A stretch of 64,000 nt of DNA from Chanos chanos (GCF_902362185.1 NC_044495.1:20311211-20375210); one strand, 5' to 3'; numbered from the stretch's first letter, positions 12,714 through 28,500 are shown. Notes: generated by a model from the letters alone, not told the origin. Translations and numbers: made by a program.

Positions 12714-13663
12714 TCTTGCTTTTGCAAATTATGGTTATGGTCACTGTCCTACATAGAGAAGACCAAGTGTAGCTATATCAGAATACATGTGCTATCGATC
12801 ACGTATTGCTCAGTACATTACACACATGTCCTGTACATAGAAATGCTCCCTACCCTGACACACACACACACACACACACACACTAAAACACACACTAAAA
12901 CTCACACGCAGATTTGCTGACAATTTTAAAGTTAGTGTTGTTTTATAACATTTCGTTGAACAATGTACAATGGGTTTAGACAACGTCCTATGTTAAACAA
13001 GTTCAAAATAAACTACTCATTATCTGACCTGTCGTAGTATGTGATCAAAATATAATCTGCACCGAATATGTTCCCTTACTTCACCCCTACAGTTACGTAC
13101 AGATCGGACTTTTCGTTGAGCTGCCGCGAAATTGTGAAAAAGCGAGTAGATTCGAATGTCCCATTTTGAAATTGAGGTGGTAATTTCGGCATGTAGGTAA
13201 TTTCGTTAGATTTTGTTAATTGTTTGTTTATTAATAATATACTTATTTTATGGTTATACCGTAAGTACCTTTTTCCTCACATAAACTGCAATTCAGTCTG
13301 TATCGAATCTTAGGTTGTGGGCAGTCAGATGAAGTATCCTAGTTTGTTTTCAGGCGGGTAGTTCAATTGTGTTAGGGATTTGGAACCAAGGCAAAGCGCA
13401 GGCAAAGCATGTTTATCACGATAGTCTCATGGAGCCGTTTTAATAAGATCTTAAAAATAATTACACGAGAGACTAGTTATGTACGATACTTTTAATTCTC
13501 TGTGACCTGTAATTTATCGTAAGCAAAAGTCGTATGCTAAAGTAGTTGCTTAGCTACTGCACGTATGTCAGTTAACTAGTTCGCTAGGTTTTTCTGGGTC
13601 TTGCCAGGATAGGTTTTGCTAGATATATTAATATAAGACTTCCGCCACGAAGATAGAAATATA

Positions 13664-13964
13664 ATGGACCGACCCTGCAGGTACACATCTAAGTATTGTT
13701 ACAAATTTCATAATCTCAAGACTTGCTTCGGTAGCTAATATTTATAACAAGATTACGTAGCACCAGCTAATAGACTGCTGTGTTTGCTGTTTAACTAAGA
13801 CATCTATTAGGGGCTACCCACATCTAACACGAAGGCACTGAGCTATAGATTGTAGCGATGATTGAAGCCAGCATAGCTACGTGTTGCAGTTGTCATGTTG
13901 CCATAGACCGCAGCAAGTCCTTTGTAGTGCAGTGCTTTATTTGGAATCTCATCTAAACTGTCAC

Positions 13965-14003
<39 letters not shown>

Positions 14004-16814
14004 GCCTACCTTTCTCCAGAAATAGGAAAGCTGTTAATTACTCAGATTTCGCAGATGACGACGGTAAGAAGCACACATGCATGTATATTTATCCTGCAGT
14101 ATTATGCAGTATTCATAAGGCCATTAAGTGAATTTATGACAGTACAGTTCACATCATTCGGCCTTTTAGTATCCATAAACGCTCTCAGCTGATTTGTTCA
14201 ATGTGTGAATCAGACGAAGATTTTGCAGAGGTGAAAGCACCTCCCAGCAAAAAGTGTCGTGTGAAGGAGCATGAATCTCAAAAATCCAAGAAGAGTTCAA
14301 CGAAATCTTCAAGTCAAGAATCGGCTACCCATTTAAAAGGATGTAGCGAAAGGTAGGATTATTACATTGAACCATTAGTGCTGGCCATATGGGATGCAAG
14401 AATCTAATATGCTATAATACAAACACAATTGATAGCATGTCGGTCAATAAATGCAAGAACTGTTTGCCACAAGTATTGTTAAACCAGGCCCTGTTCTTGG
14501 CTATGAGATCTCTAAATGGCTCTTTTTGTGTGCTTCCTGTCTATTCATTTAATCAAATAAGGCTGCTAAACACAGAGACATGTTCACCTGTGACAGTTCT
14601 CTCTGGTTTATGGTATTGAAGTAAAGATGTTTCAGCAGCATTGAAGCTGAATTTCAACCAGTTATTGCCATTTTTTCAGGATATCTCTGGATGAAAAAGT
14701 GTATGAAAGACACTTAGAAGCAGCACTTACTCTTTCTTTGCTTCAAACTGGAGAAGCAAAAGAAGAAACTTTGCCCAATGGTGCAGGTTTGAATTCTTCA
14801 GAGTTACTGAATTTCTGTTGTTTTAGGAAAAATGCATGTGTGTCTTTTTTATAACTTCCAGCATTCAAAAGATTGCAGTTATATGATTCTGAAATGTGTT
14901 TTGTCTTGTTTTTCTTTGTAGGTCCTTTAAAAGCTGACACACCCCAGCCAGCTCAGGTTTCAGCAGTACTGCTGTCCAACTGCAGTGTGGATGGCAGCTG
15001 TATGGGTAATAATATATATTTTACATTCTTTCACAGCAGAGCAACACAACTCCTGACCTGAAAGTCTGTGTCTTTCTGAATGTTTCATTAATACTAGTCT
15101 GGTTTGTTGTGGTTGACTAGACAGTGAGTGGTATGAACAGCCAAGCAGTCACCCTCATTCAGCTACGTACATGTTCAAAATGGTGTCCCCCATTGACATC
15201 AGTTATATGTCAGACTGAATGATTTATGGAAAGCAGCTTTTTGTGTATAAGGTCATGCTCTGCCCTCTGCCACTGGAGTTTACCAGATATTAGTAGATAG
15301 ATGGATTTTGTTTCTTTGTTTTGTATGATAGCTGCATCAATAAGTCACCTCATAGTGGCGCTTGAAACTAGCCACTAACACACTAACATGTTGTTTTGCC
15401 AGCTAAGATTTATCAGTGACTGCAGTCATGTATTAACCAAAGTTGCTGAATATATTGTATTTCAAAGCCACACTGTCAATACATGCTTTAATCTATCCAG
15501 TTTTTTTAAGTAATTATCCTCGTGATCAGAATGCAAAGTCTTGACTAGCAAACAGTGTTTGATGTGGGTCCCTTGGACATATCACACTGAAACAATGCAG
15601 CAGTAATGACAATTTGCTTCATGTGAATTAGGTTGTTTCGGTTATTTCAATTCTAAAACGTCTCGGTAAATTGATAAGGTTAAGAGATTCCAGACATCTA
15701 AAGTCTTTCTTCATCTCCTTAGGCTTGGATAAAATCACCAGTGAGCAGGCTTCCCCCATTAGTGGCTCTAGGCAGAGAAAGTCAAGAGCCATAGAGCACC
15801 AGGAGCCTGTCCTGCAGGAGGAAAAGGGCAAAGCAGGGGGTGAGGACCACCAGACACAATACACACCCGGTCCGGAGAGCACTGATGCTCAAAGGTTTTG
15901 AGTTCTTGGGCCACTTTTGGACAGAGGGTCCAGAGGGTCCAGGGCCAGTAGGGGGTCCAGAGGGTCCAGGGCCAGTAGTTTGAGTTTTATTGTTGTCTTG
16001 TTAACCAAAAAGGTAGTTTGACAAATCAAATACTATTGACCAGCACTGGCATGAGTTGATAAAAGACATGCAAATTTATGTGTCCATTTACGGCTGAATT
16101 TTCAGTTTTTGCTGTCTATCTTGCAGCTGTCCATTGCTGCTAAATAACACTTTAACTAAATTGCATGGCACTGTGACTGTATCATCATTCTGTGATTGGC
16201 TGACTGTCAGAAGGAGGAACCCTGTCAGATGCAAATATGGCTGTCTGATTCTGAATTGTTGTCTGAGGACTGTGTTAAATATGTGTACTATTTAAAAATA
16301 GGGTGGACTTACCTGCAGTTTAGAATGTTAATAATAAAATATTAAATATCGATTGGCACTCCATCTGGAATTTGCTCATGGGCAGGTAATGCCCATTGGG
16401 TTGGATTTTAAGCATCTGTGCCATATAGCATTTACACAATGTACATGAATTGGAACTTAGTCTGAACCAGTGGGCCTTTAAAGTCATTGAAGTTCTCTCT
16501 AGTGCAGATTCAGACAGTGATGAGGATTTCAGTGATCAAGAAGAAAGTGAAGATGAGGAGTTTACTGTAAAGAAGACAGAGAAAAAGAAGACAAGCAGAA
16601 AAGAGCAAAAGGCACCTCCTCAGACCTCCAGCAAACAGAAGAAGCCTCCAAAGCCAACCAAAGGCAAAGGACAACTCAAAGGTATTTTTCTGTCATCTGA
16701 TTGTATGAGAAAATTTTAACCAAAAAAAATTGGATTTAGAAAACCTACAAATCAGTATTTCCTCAAACTAGTTAAAAGTCTTCTCACTGCCCTGGCTCCT
16801 CTTCCTTTCTTCCT

Positions 16815-16846
<32 letters not shown>

Positions 16847-17298
16847 CCTCTCCCTCTCTCTCTCTCAATTTTTCCTCATTGATTCTCTGCTTCCCATCTC
16901 TTATTTCTCCTCTCTGTCTTCTCCAGCTGAGAGCAGAAGCCCAGCAATGATCAGGCCTGTTCCTGGGATAGAAAAGTCTCCAACCACACCACCTCTGTCT
17001 AAACCTGCCCTCTCTGTCAGTCCTGCAGCGGGAAGACTGCCTAAGTGGAATCCTCCAGGTATGCTAAGATAATCAGGGTTTCACACACATGATCACTTTA
17101 GAAAATGAATAAGGACCTGAACCTTGGTAGTTTGTTTATGCTGAACATACGCTGTTTTGTTTGTCAAAAGGTCAGATTGGGAGGAGTCCCGGCAGCTTAC
17201 AGAGCGTCCCAGTCAAGTCTCCTGGACAGGGTCTGCGTCTGGGACTGTCTCGTCTCGCTCGAGTCAAACCGCTGCATCCCAGCGCTGTGGCACACTGA
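13664..17298 (+). CDS. rad51ap1: RAD51-associated protein 1 (nine coding exons)
   Basis: Nuclear DNA-binding partner of RAD51 and DMC1 that stimulates joint-molecule (D-loop) formation in homologous recombination. Coding exons: 13664-13680, 14020-14063, 14214-14352, 14680-14786, 14922-15005, 15723-15894, 16503-16681, 16927-17058 and 17171-17298; all phases agree and give 333 residues (human about 335-352). The N terminus MDRPCRNRKAVNYSDF matches the family, and VYERHLEAALTLSL is the conserved helix after it. An acidic-then-lysine-rich tract (DSDSDEDFSDQEE, then KKTEKKKTSRKEQK) resembles the DNA-binding part. The C terminus GLRLGLSRLARVKPLHP is the RAD51-interaction motif, nearly identical to human. 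Exon 1 contributes only 17 coding bases, so it is invisible to ORF finding. Exon 2 uses a (TTTC)n microsatellite as its upstream pyrimidine tract. Confidence 0.95.
13967..14004. repeat. (TTTC)n microsatellite beside rad51ap1 exon 2
   Basis: About nine TTTC units in rad51ap1 intron 1, 16 bases upstream of the exon 2 acceptor. Confidence 0.9.
15926..15978. repeat. Two-copy 27-bp tandem repeat in rad51ap1 intron 6
   Basis: A G/C-rich unit beginning GGGTCCAGAGGGTCC is repeated exactly (15926-15951 and 15953-15978) just after the exon 6 donor at 15895. Confidence 0.85.
16815..16866. repeat. (CT)n microsatellite in rad51ap1 intron 7
   Basis: CT-rich run with CCCT and CTTT interruptions, about 60 bases upstream of the exon 8 acceptor at 16926. 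Confidence 0.85.
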
Positions 17299-17679
17299 TT
17301 CACCTCTGTGGGGAAAGAATCTCTTCCTTACTTTTCTCTTAATTGGCATATTTCCACACAAAGATCAATCTAGGTCCTGCACTAAATTGTACATTTTGCA
17401 AAATGCTATTCACACCAGGACTAGTGTGAATCCTTTTCTGGGGGAGTTAGCTCATCAGATGGCTTACCATCCTGGCCATATACCTAGACTTTTACTAAAT
17501 ACACCATATATATATGTATCTCAAATGGTCACTGAAGCGTTGGGGTCATTTTTTTGTCCCCCTTTGTTGAAGATAAAAATCCTCAGAAGGTGTTCTTGCT
17601 CCCCCTGCTGGACTAAGTGACATATGCAACAGTCATTCTTTGGCTTGCCTTTTAACCTGAAAAACTGATGTTTGTAGAG

Positions 17680-17718
<39 letters not shown>

Positions 17719-17774
17719 TTTATGTCTGTTTTATTTTGGAATGTACACATGCATTAATGTTCAACTTTAAGTCG

Positions 17775-17780
17775 AATAAA
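17775..17780 (+). terminator. Candidate rad51ap1 polyadenylation signal
   Basis: AATAAA 477 bases after the rad51ap1 stop codon, in the sense orientation. Confidence 0.5.
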
Positions 17781-20700
17781 CAGTTTGCAGATCGTGTCAA
17801 TATAATCAGTGTAATTAATGTTGAAAACTGGATAAAGTTAAGTTTCACTGCAAAACGAGATAAGTGTGATTGCATGAAGGTAACACATTTTAGCCTGCCT
17901 GAAATGTCCCATGAAGAGCTTTGGACAGAAAAGAAGTGGCTGTTTAATGCCTGCGAAAAAATAAAATAATAAAAAAATGAAGTGACTAAGCCTGCAAAAT
18001 GACTACTTACAGAATTACTTTTTATTTTTGCTATTTTTCAGTTATATCCTGGAATGAAAATGAGCCAACATCTCAAATATGGCTGGAAAATGCACTTCCA
18101 AGCAGTCAAATATTAGAAACTGTGAGACACAGTTTTCATGTAAACATTATCAAAATGTTTAAGGGGTGTATTTATACTGGGCTTTATTTCAGTGGCTGCA
18201 TACTAACAATTTGAGTGTTAACGCTTTTCGGTTTTAGGCCTTCAGATCCCCCAAAACTACTCTGGTCAACAATAGAATGTTTTTAGAACCTTTGCAGCAC
18301 CATGTAATAACATTCGGCCTCTTCGTTGGTGAGGCCACAATAAATTGCTCTGTACTGCGTCAAGTGGTCAGTCTGACAGAATCGGCATTCGATTTTCACA
18401 GGCACAAAACAGCAAACATGAGCTGTAGAAAGTCACACGCAAGACGTCAAACTGGTTAAAAACTTTTCAAGACAGATAATCAAATTATTCCCAGAGTTGG
18501 ATTTTGAGGGCTCTTACTAAATAACAACGAAAAACATGGCAGAAAATACGTGTATACCTTCTATAATAGTGACAGGTGTTCAAACCAGTGCAGCCTGGAA
18601 AAATTCCAAGCTATAATAAACTGAACTACTCTAACTGTTTTATATGATTCTTTTATGTCATACCTGCAGAAATTCAGTGAAGAGGTTGGTTACCACCTAC
18701 TACCCAGGACAGAACTGTCCCCCCACTGGTGAAAAGAGTATTTATTATTAGTGTGCTATTCCTACAAAATTTTTCCTCAGAGTGCAAATGGCAGCATCTC
18801 CGTGAATGAGTGACACTGAGCCAGGCCTTTGACAGAGGTCCCGCTATGCCTTAACGATATAATGTGGGAAGCTGTATAACCTAGGATTGCATGTTTGACT
18901 AGCAACAAAGAGTGTGGCCTCAGTCCTAAAACAAGAATGTTTCGTTCGTACTGAACTGTATTCTCTTCCATAAGTCCTCTTGGTATCTCAGAGCAAAACA
19001 TCATGGATGCTGAACTTGATGAATGTCAGTTTAAAGCAGCTGGGAAATTAATATACAGAATCTGGTGTCAAGGATAGACTGATGGAAGAGATATCAGAGA
19101 TAACAGCTCCCTGGGTTTTGGAATTATGGGTATTGAGTGTTTTTGTGTTCTTCAGAGTAGTTTTCTTCAAATGGTGTGAGTGAGTTCAGAGTTACCTAGT
19201 CACCATTATGGATAAGCCTAACACCGCATGTTAATCACAGTGAATGGCTACTTAAGGAGAGAAACTCAGTCAGTGTGCTCATAAAGCTGGTAACAAGATT
19301 CTGATCAACTCAAGATGTCTCGTTGTCTTTCATTTATGTCCGCTGCTACAATACAGTTAATAGTCACAGTTGTCATTGTAATAAATGAGTGAAATGACCT
19401 CTACAATTGTCAGAGCAAAAGTTCTGAGGAAAAGGACCATTTAATAGTGTTAAGATGCGAAAGCTTCTCATTCATGATGGCAAACGTAGACATTCTGTTT
19501 GCTCCTACATGTGGGGTCACTGCTTCCAGTATTACACCTGATTCCATAGTTACCTGATTGGCCAAATGCAGCACTGAGAGAAGGATGGTTGGCTGTCACT
19601 TACTGCCATGTCACTGGCTTGTGTCTGAGTTGTCTGAGGCAGCAATGTCATCCACCAGAGTAGAGGACAGGGTTTTGCCTGGGCAGTCAGGTTGTGCCCT
19701 TCCTCAGGTCATGCCTTCTTCCTGACCTCAAATGGTACAGAAGGTTTCTCTGGAGACAGGAGGACTGGCACCTTGCCTCTAACTCAGAGCTAATGAAAGA
19801 TTTAAAGAAGCTGCTATAATCTGGACAAATGCTAGAGTGAATAACAAGGTGTCGGCTTGGCTTTGAAACAACTCACAAGCACAAGTAGTGTTTCACAAAT
19901 CACTGCTGTTTGCACAGATCTTGTATTAGCTTCCAATGTTGATTTTAGCTAATTCAGCGTTTTCCATGTTTTCCATGATTACCACTACCTTCTTTTGAAT
20001 CTCTGTCCCCACTCTCCCAGCCTTAGTATGTTTGAACTGCTCTACATAGCAGCCCAGCATACACATATGCTAATGGTTTTTGCGTTGAAAAGGATCAGGA
20101 TTTGGGAGAAGTCCCTGGCCATAGAAACCCCCTGTCAGTACATGTAAACCGACACACATGTACACTGCCTCGCTATGGCCTATACTATGACCATACTTCT
20201 AGTTCTATCTCTGCTGTTAAAACAATGCTATTTGTTCCATGAAATGCAATGAGTTGTCTACTCTTGTAAGTGTGTGCGTTACAATAGTTGGACATTTTCT
20301 GAATTCCTCTGGTTGTTTTCTTGTTGACTTGTTCTGAGGGTATATGAAAGCACCTGTTCTTGACAAAAACAGAAGTTATTAAAATGAAAGATGCTGTCGC
20401 TTCTTTATTTTATGTAGAAATTTGAAAAAAAAAAAAAATAACTGCAGAGAATTTACAGTGGCGCTTTAGAACCTTCAGTTATTTTCAAAGAAAATGTGCC
20501 CATACATAAATACAAAGGTGAGAAAATATGTTTCTAAAAACTCAGAGACACTTGTCCTAGCTACATTATAAATTTCTTTTTATATATGTGTTGTCCTTTA
20601 TACACAAAGTATTCAGATGAATAGATGCGTTAATATAACTATTCTCAGAAAGTAGCTGTTGGTCGATTTTCGAAGAGTTTTCTAATGACATCAAAATTGT

Positions 20701-22163
20701 TATGGTTCTTGGTGCACCTTTCAGTAACCTATTTCACAGTAATTGTGAATCTTTTTGATTTTCTTTTTAATGCAAATTTGCATTTTATTTACTTAGTGGT
20801 TGTTTTTTTATTTGTTTGTTTGTTGTAACACTTCGACATTCTCTGCTCTAAAATAGTGCTCATAAAAGTAGAGATGCGCTTTGATGTGTCATAAATCAGT
20901 AAAACAGTTGTCAGTGTTAATACAGCAGTCGTGGCACAATTTGACAAGTTGACTCATACTGACCAAATATTTGCTCTCTCCTATGAATAGTATTTAAAGA
21001 CTTTTAATAGACTGTATGCTTTGGAAAGTGAACTATTGCAAGAATTCCTGATGCCTTTTCCCCAACAACATAAAGATCAAAGTGAGATCACAAACTCGGG
21101 GCCTAGTCTATACCTCATGGAGGTAAGCGCACCCCCACAAGCCACATAATGGTATAACCCTGTACTGTAGCATACTCAGTACTTACAAGGAAGAGTCTGT
21201 AATGGAGGAAGTCTTCCTCTAACTCTTTAATCCACACTGCTGTGGGCAAGGATAAGATTAATAGTGTCAGTGACTGGATGGTTAGCCTTTGGATTTTAGT
21301 CAGCCCCTGCTGCCTTATTGCCCAATTTTTTTCAGTAGCAAGACTATAGTATGCATAGTTCCAGAGAAATGGATATTAAGAAAGGTAAATTTGTTTAGTG
21401 TGCATGATGGATAATGCTTCAACTCCACACATGATCGGTTTAAATTTAGCTTTGGACCATGAGTGTAATAGTTAAGCCAAAGTTGGCATTGCACAAACAA
21501 AGTAATCAATCCAAGGTAAAACACAGCTGCCATAAATAGATCCCCTGCTCCAATTCAGATTCATTCTTTCAGTTCACATCTGTCTATCTGAACAGGAAAC
21601 TGAAGCATACAGCTAGCATTCAACCAACACTCTCTACTGATGCCCTGAGTGACCACAGGGCTCAGACACAAACACCTTGCCCAGAGAATTATCACTTAAA
21701 AAGAGCTGGGGTTGGTTGTTCAGATATTATTGTATATCGTGTAAAAGTTGATGGCACGTCTTTCCCACACAATAGCCAAGTGCAGTTTGTTTGTTAAAAC
21801 AGGGGTTCAGTGTGATTGAATCAGACCCTCCAGGTAACAGTGGAGGGGTTTGTATTACACGGAGACAGATGGAGATGAACAGAAAAGGTGAAACGGGAGA
21901 GTGACCAAATGAAGGTGCCGTGCTGAGGCTAAACAAACAGACTCTGTCAACACTTGCAGTCATTCAATGCTTGTCTTTTGTCTCTCCCTCACTCTATCTC
22001 TGCTGGGTAATTCTAGCAACTGCGTGAAGCAGAATTTGGAAAATACAGCTGTCCGGCCCACCAGCAATTCCAAGCCCAGACACAAAAGAGATGTCGCCCT
22101 TCCGCAAGTCAGTATCGATGGACAACAAAATAACTCTCAACTCTATCAGGGGAGTTGCCATGT

Positions 22164-22209
22164 AAGTGCAACACAGTGTCGCATCCAAGTGCAACTTAGT
22201 GTCGCATCT
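22164..22209. repeat. Two-copy 23-bp direct repeat
   Basis: Unit AAGTGCAACACAGTGTCGCA plus three bases, repeated in tandem with two or three mismatches. It overlaps only weak open frames. Confidence 0.7.
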
Positions 22210-22320
22210 TGTCTTAGACAAATGCACTGTTCTTGCTGCTGTCACTTTATCTCAAGGTTATGTTAGATTGTTTTAAATTTGTGTGCTATTGTGAAAGCTA
22301 CAATGTGAGATTGTGTAATT

Positions 22321-22360
22321 AAGCTGATGCAATATACATATCTATATATTGCATCAGCTT
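22321..22360. repeat. Perfect 16-bp inverted repeat (hairpin)
   Basis: Left arm AAGCTGATGCAATATA (22321-22336) and its exact reverse complement (22345-22360) flank an 8-base loop. It could be the core of a miniature inverted-repeat transposon or a chance palindrome. No target-site duplication was identified. Confidence 0.8.
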
Positions 22361-22652
22361 GTGTGCAATGTGCAATAAAGTTGAGCATACAACCGCACAA
22401 AAGCGGATGTTTTATGAGCATTCAAACTGCAGACTTTTCGCAGATCATTTTAATGTATCAGTATTACCTGAATCTGGTGAGAGGATGAAGATAGCAATTA
22501 TTGACGGATTAAAACCATCTGTGGATATAGCAAATGATGCAATAGTCTGCAAAGAACAGTAACTCTATCACAAAATGAAACTGGTAATCATTTACTATAT
22601 TTACATCGCTTAGTGTTGATTATTCAGTGAATTATTTGTTTGATTTGTATGT

Positions 22653-22860
22653 AAGATCACAGGTTCTCTGTGTTGGAAAAAGGCCTTAAATGATACTTTT
22701 TCCAGATAGTGGGCTGCATCACATGACTGTTTTTTTGCTGACCTTCACTCTCATAACACCCTTGCTGTGTGCAGATGGGATCCAAAGCAGTGCGTGACTC
22801 CAGAATGAGGCCATGCAGCACAACTGGATGCAGGAGGGCCAGCTTAAGGTTGAAACAATG
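22653..22860 (+). pseudogene. Displaced duplicate of dyrk4 last kinase exon and its intron
   Basis: About 200 bases nearly identical to 26393-26635, where the in-order copy lies. The exon part begins at 22774 after a consensus acceptor and reads WDPKQCVTPE, then after a one-base shift EAMQHNWMQEGQL. This resembles the end of the DYRK4 kinase domain (human WEPSLRMTPDQALKHAW). The copy lies upstream of the exons for the N-terminal part of the kinase, so it cannot belong to a normal transcript order. It lacks about 43 bases of intron present in the other copy. Being so similar, the duplication should be younger than much of the gene's decay; that timing is inference. Confidence 0.75.
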
Positions 22861-23585
22861 ACAGGTTTAAAGGTAAAATCTGTTCCTCTGTTTCCAGTTC
22901 ACAGGCCGACATGTCCCTACTGTACTTAAGACATCAGACATTTTTTCCCTTCTAGGACTTTTTCCAAGTACTGTTAAGATGTGCTGTTATATGAAATAAC
23001 TCACAGAAATAATAAAATAACACAAAGGAAATAGGAAGTAGAGAGTTTTGGTAGTGATGTCCATGAATACTAATAATGGGCCATTAATACACATAGTCCT
23101 ACAGCGACCACAATCCATGCGAGTTAGAGCACTATCGGTATGGTATTTCTGTTAAAAAGTGACACTAATATCAACAGAGTGGTGAGCATAATTACCGTAT
23201 GTTATTGTAATGGTGTACATAATTCTGTGGAAATATGATGAATTTACCACCTGAGCCTTTCTGTAAATTTTTTTTTTTTACCTGGCCTGTATTTGGAAGC
23301 GGCAAACCCAAACAGGCAGCAACCTTAGCTATAATCTGAAACCTGGCCATAGCTTGAGACCCGTTTTTAGTTGAGAATTTATGGTAATATGAAAATGTGT
23401 TATTTTATTACCATATCTGCTGAGGTTTTTTGAACACAGCATTTGCCTCGCCAGTATAAAATTCATACTGGTGTGTTTTATTTACATGTTCTTATCCAAA
23501 CATCATTTGTGTTTTGACCCTTTTGCAGCTAAACTAATCCTTTGTTTTCCACATGATTGACAGAAATCCTGCAACTTGCTCATAG

Positions 23586-26640
<3,055 letters not shown>

Positions 26641-27004
26641 GAAAACTACTAACAATATGAAAGGTGCCCAGACATTCCTTAATGATGGAGAAAGACTTTT
26701 GGGTCCAACATTCTAGATTGGTTTATCTACTATTTTCAGTTTGAAATATTCCTGTCGATTTGGTTACTTATGTTTGTTGATTGTCTCATCTCTTTGTGAT
26801 GCAGTTGAGAGGGTTTTGTCCAATGGCACTGACGTGCCAATAAGAAGGACCTTTAAGAAGAGAAAGCCTGCTGCTGGAACACCTGCAATGACATACAAGA
26901 GACTTAATGGAAATGCCTGCCAAAGTACATCAGCATCAGAACTGAACTATTATTCATATAAGCCTAGACAACTCTAGTCCTGCCATTTCTGGACTCTGAT
27001 AAAT

Positions 27005-27300
27005 ACTACCGCCATTCTGTCCCTAATCTCTAGGAAGATTTTCTAATTTACAGTGGCTCACATGGTACCACTTATCTTATCCCTGCACCTTAACTGCTGC
27101 ATTATTAACTAAAAGAACCTGACACAGACCATCCCATTTGGCTTCTAATGCTACCCTCTGAGGTTTGTGGATCCTTACCCATTGAACAGGCACTAGACTG
27201 TGTCCCCCCTTTGGAAGTGGTTGCCAAGCACTCCTAAGTAAGATTTTGCACAACAGTGTCAACAGTGAGTTTAAGATTAAAATCAAACAGTAATGGAACA
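27005..27300 (-). mobile_element. Broken endogenous retrovirus fragment (end of pol)
   Basis: On the minus strand the translation resembles the C-terminal domain of a retroviral integrase: a WVRIHKPQR-type basic stretch, a KWDGLCQVLL segment, AAVKVQG, and a following WYHVSHCKL match to the WIHHSHCK-type end of pol. It is a short, broken fossil; no gag, env or paired LTRs were recognised around it, so it seems old. The family beyond 'retrovirus-like' is not determined. Confidence 0.5.
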
Positions 27301-28044
27301 TGGGCAGTGTCTAATCCCAAATGTCATGGTCAGAAAGTTCACTAGAGGCTAGTTTCTGTCACCTTGTGTCTGGGAAAATATTTCTAATGAAGAAAGCCAG
27401 GCCAATAGTCCTGAATATATGCAAAAATCGATATCCATACCCTCCAGCCGTACAATATTTTACACTTAAGGACCCCCTCATGCTCACTGCTTCAGATACA
27501 CACAGAGGCAGAGCAGCCAGCAATGGTTCATGGTCTGTTAGCAGGCATGTAAAACAACCATGACCATGTAGAACACACTAAACTGTAACACTTGATAGAC
27601 TTCAACTTCTGTCCAATACTGTACACTAATTAGAAAGCAGAAGGTGACAGCAATTAGCAAACATAGCTCCTGTACAGAAGTAGCATTTTTCCTCAAGGTG
27701 AGCAGATCATGTAACATTTTCCACAAGATGCTGAGGTTTCAGTTGATCTCTACCCCCATAGAAATGTGCACCAGCAACGTTGTCTCAGAGGACATCTTAA
27801 ACATTATGCATGCTGATGGTCACTCTATTGCATGCCAGTCTGCTCTCTAACATAAAAAATCACACACCTCTGTGCCAAAAAGTAGAACTGAACAAGGGAA
27901 TAAAAACCCATAAAACGCGTCTGAATGAGAAGACCCTCTGTGAGAGACACCTTCTCCCACCCTCGTTAACTAAACACATTAAGCCTGGATGGTTAAACAA
28001 TTCCTACTGAGCCAAATGGTAATAACTACGGCGCAACTTAGATA

Positions 28045-28500
28045 ATAGATGTCAAGTCTGTGTCTCCATATCCCTGTCTCCTGGACAATCAGAGCCAAGT
28101 TGGATCTGACTGGCTGATTACTTTGTTCGTTAATTATTGTGTGCACCTGCCCCCAGTTTGTTTCCTTGTTGTGTTTTTTTATATACCGCTGGGTTTTCTG
28201 TTGGACCATTGTGAACTCTCGCACTTCTTGTCTGTGCTGAGCTGTTCCTAGGGCCTGGTGTTGCTTGTTCCTGGATTACCTTCTTCATAGTTTACCTTCT
28301 TCATAGTTTACCTTTTTACCTGTGTCTTTAGCCCTGTTCTGTTTGTTTAGCCCTGATGTCTTTCTTTAGCTCTTCAGCTTGTTCCTGACTTTGACCTCAG
28401 AATTGCACCAGAGCTCGCCTGTTCATTGACCATGATTCGGATTACAATTTGGATTTCAATAAAGAACTGTCTGCACTTACATCCAACCTCCCTCTCATTT
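28045..28500 (+). mobile_element. LTR-like segment, possibly a solo LTR of Gypsy type
   Basis: The composition resembles fish Gypsy-type LTRs: a T-rich body with a TATATA-like element near 28180, repeated CTTCTTCATAGTTTACC, then AATAAAGAACTGTCTGCACTTACATCC close to the end, where AATAAA would be the polyadenylation signal. Exact ends and a target-site duplication were not established. It runs opposite to the pol fragment at 27.0-27.3 kb, so the two are probably separate insertions. Confidence 0.4.

Larger units (their letters stand above)
11232..13663. other. fgf23 3' UTR and rad51ap1 upstream region
   Basis: Probable fgf23 3' UTR with AATAAA at 11916-11921, then AT-rich intergenic DNA with simple repeats: (ATG)n at about 12599-12628, (TAA)n at about 12670-12712 and (CA)n at about 12858-12883. 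The rad51ap1 promoter should lie just before 13664. No further gene was recognised; human C12orf4, which neighbours RAD51AP1 in mammals, is not here. Confidence 0.6.
17299..23585. other. Long intergenic stretch after rad51ap1
   Basis: The rad51ap1 3' UTR probably runs to AATAAA at 17775-17780 and includes a (GT)n run at 17684-17717. From about 18 to 22 kb I see no coding exon, RNA gene or element I can name. From about 21.9 kb there is dyrk4-related debris: a possible ancient exon near 22017-22159 (weak), a 23-bp direct repeat (22164-22209), a perfect hairpin (22321-22360) and a displaced copy of the dyrk4 last kinase exon (about 22653-22860). Confidence 0.6.

Noticed and set aside
17105-17620. 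171-codon frame overlapping the last rad51ap1 exon
   Set aside because: It runs in a different frame from the true exon 17171-17298 and continues into the 3' UTR.
18000-21900. Search for tRNA genes, other RNA genes or akap3/ndufa9 exons
   Set aside because: No convincing cloverleaf, box motifs or protein similarity were seen by eye.
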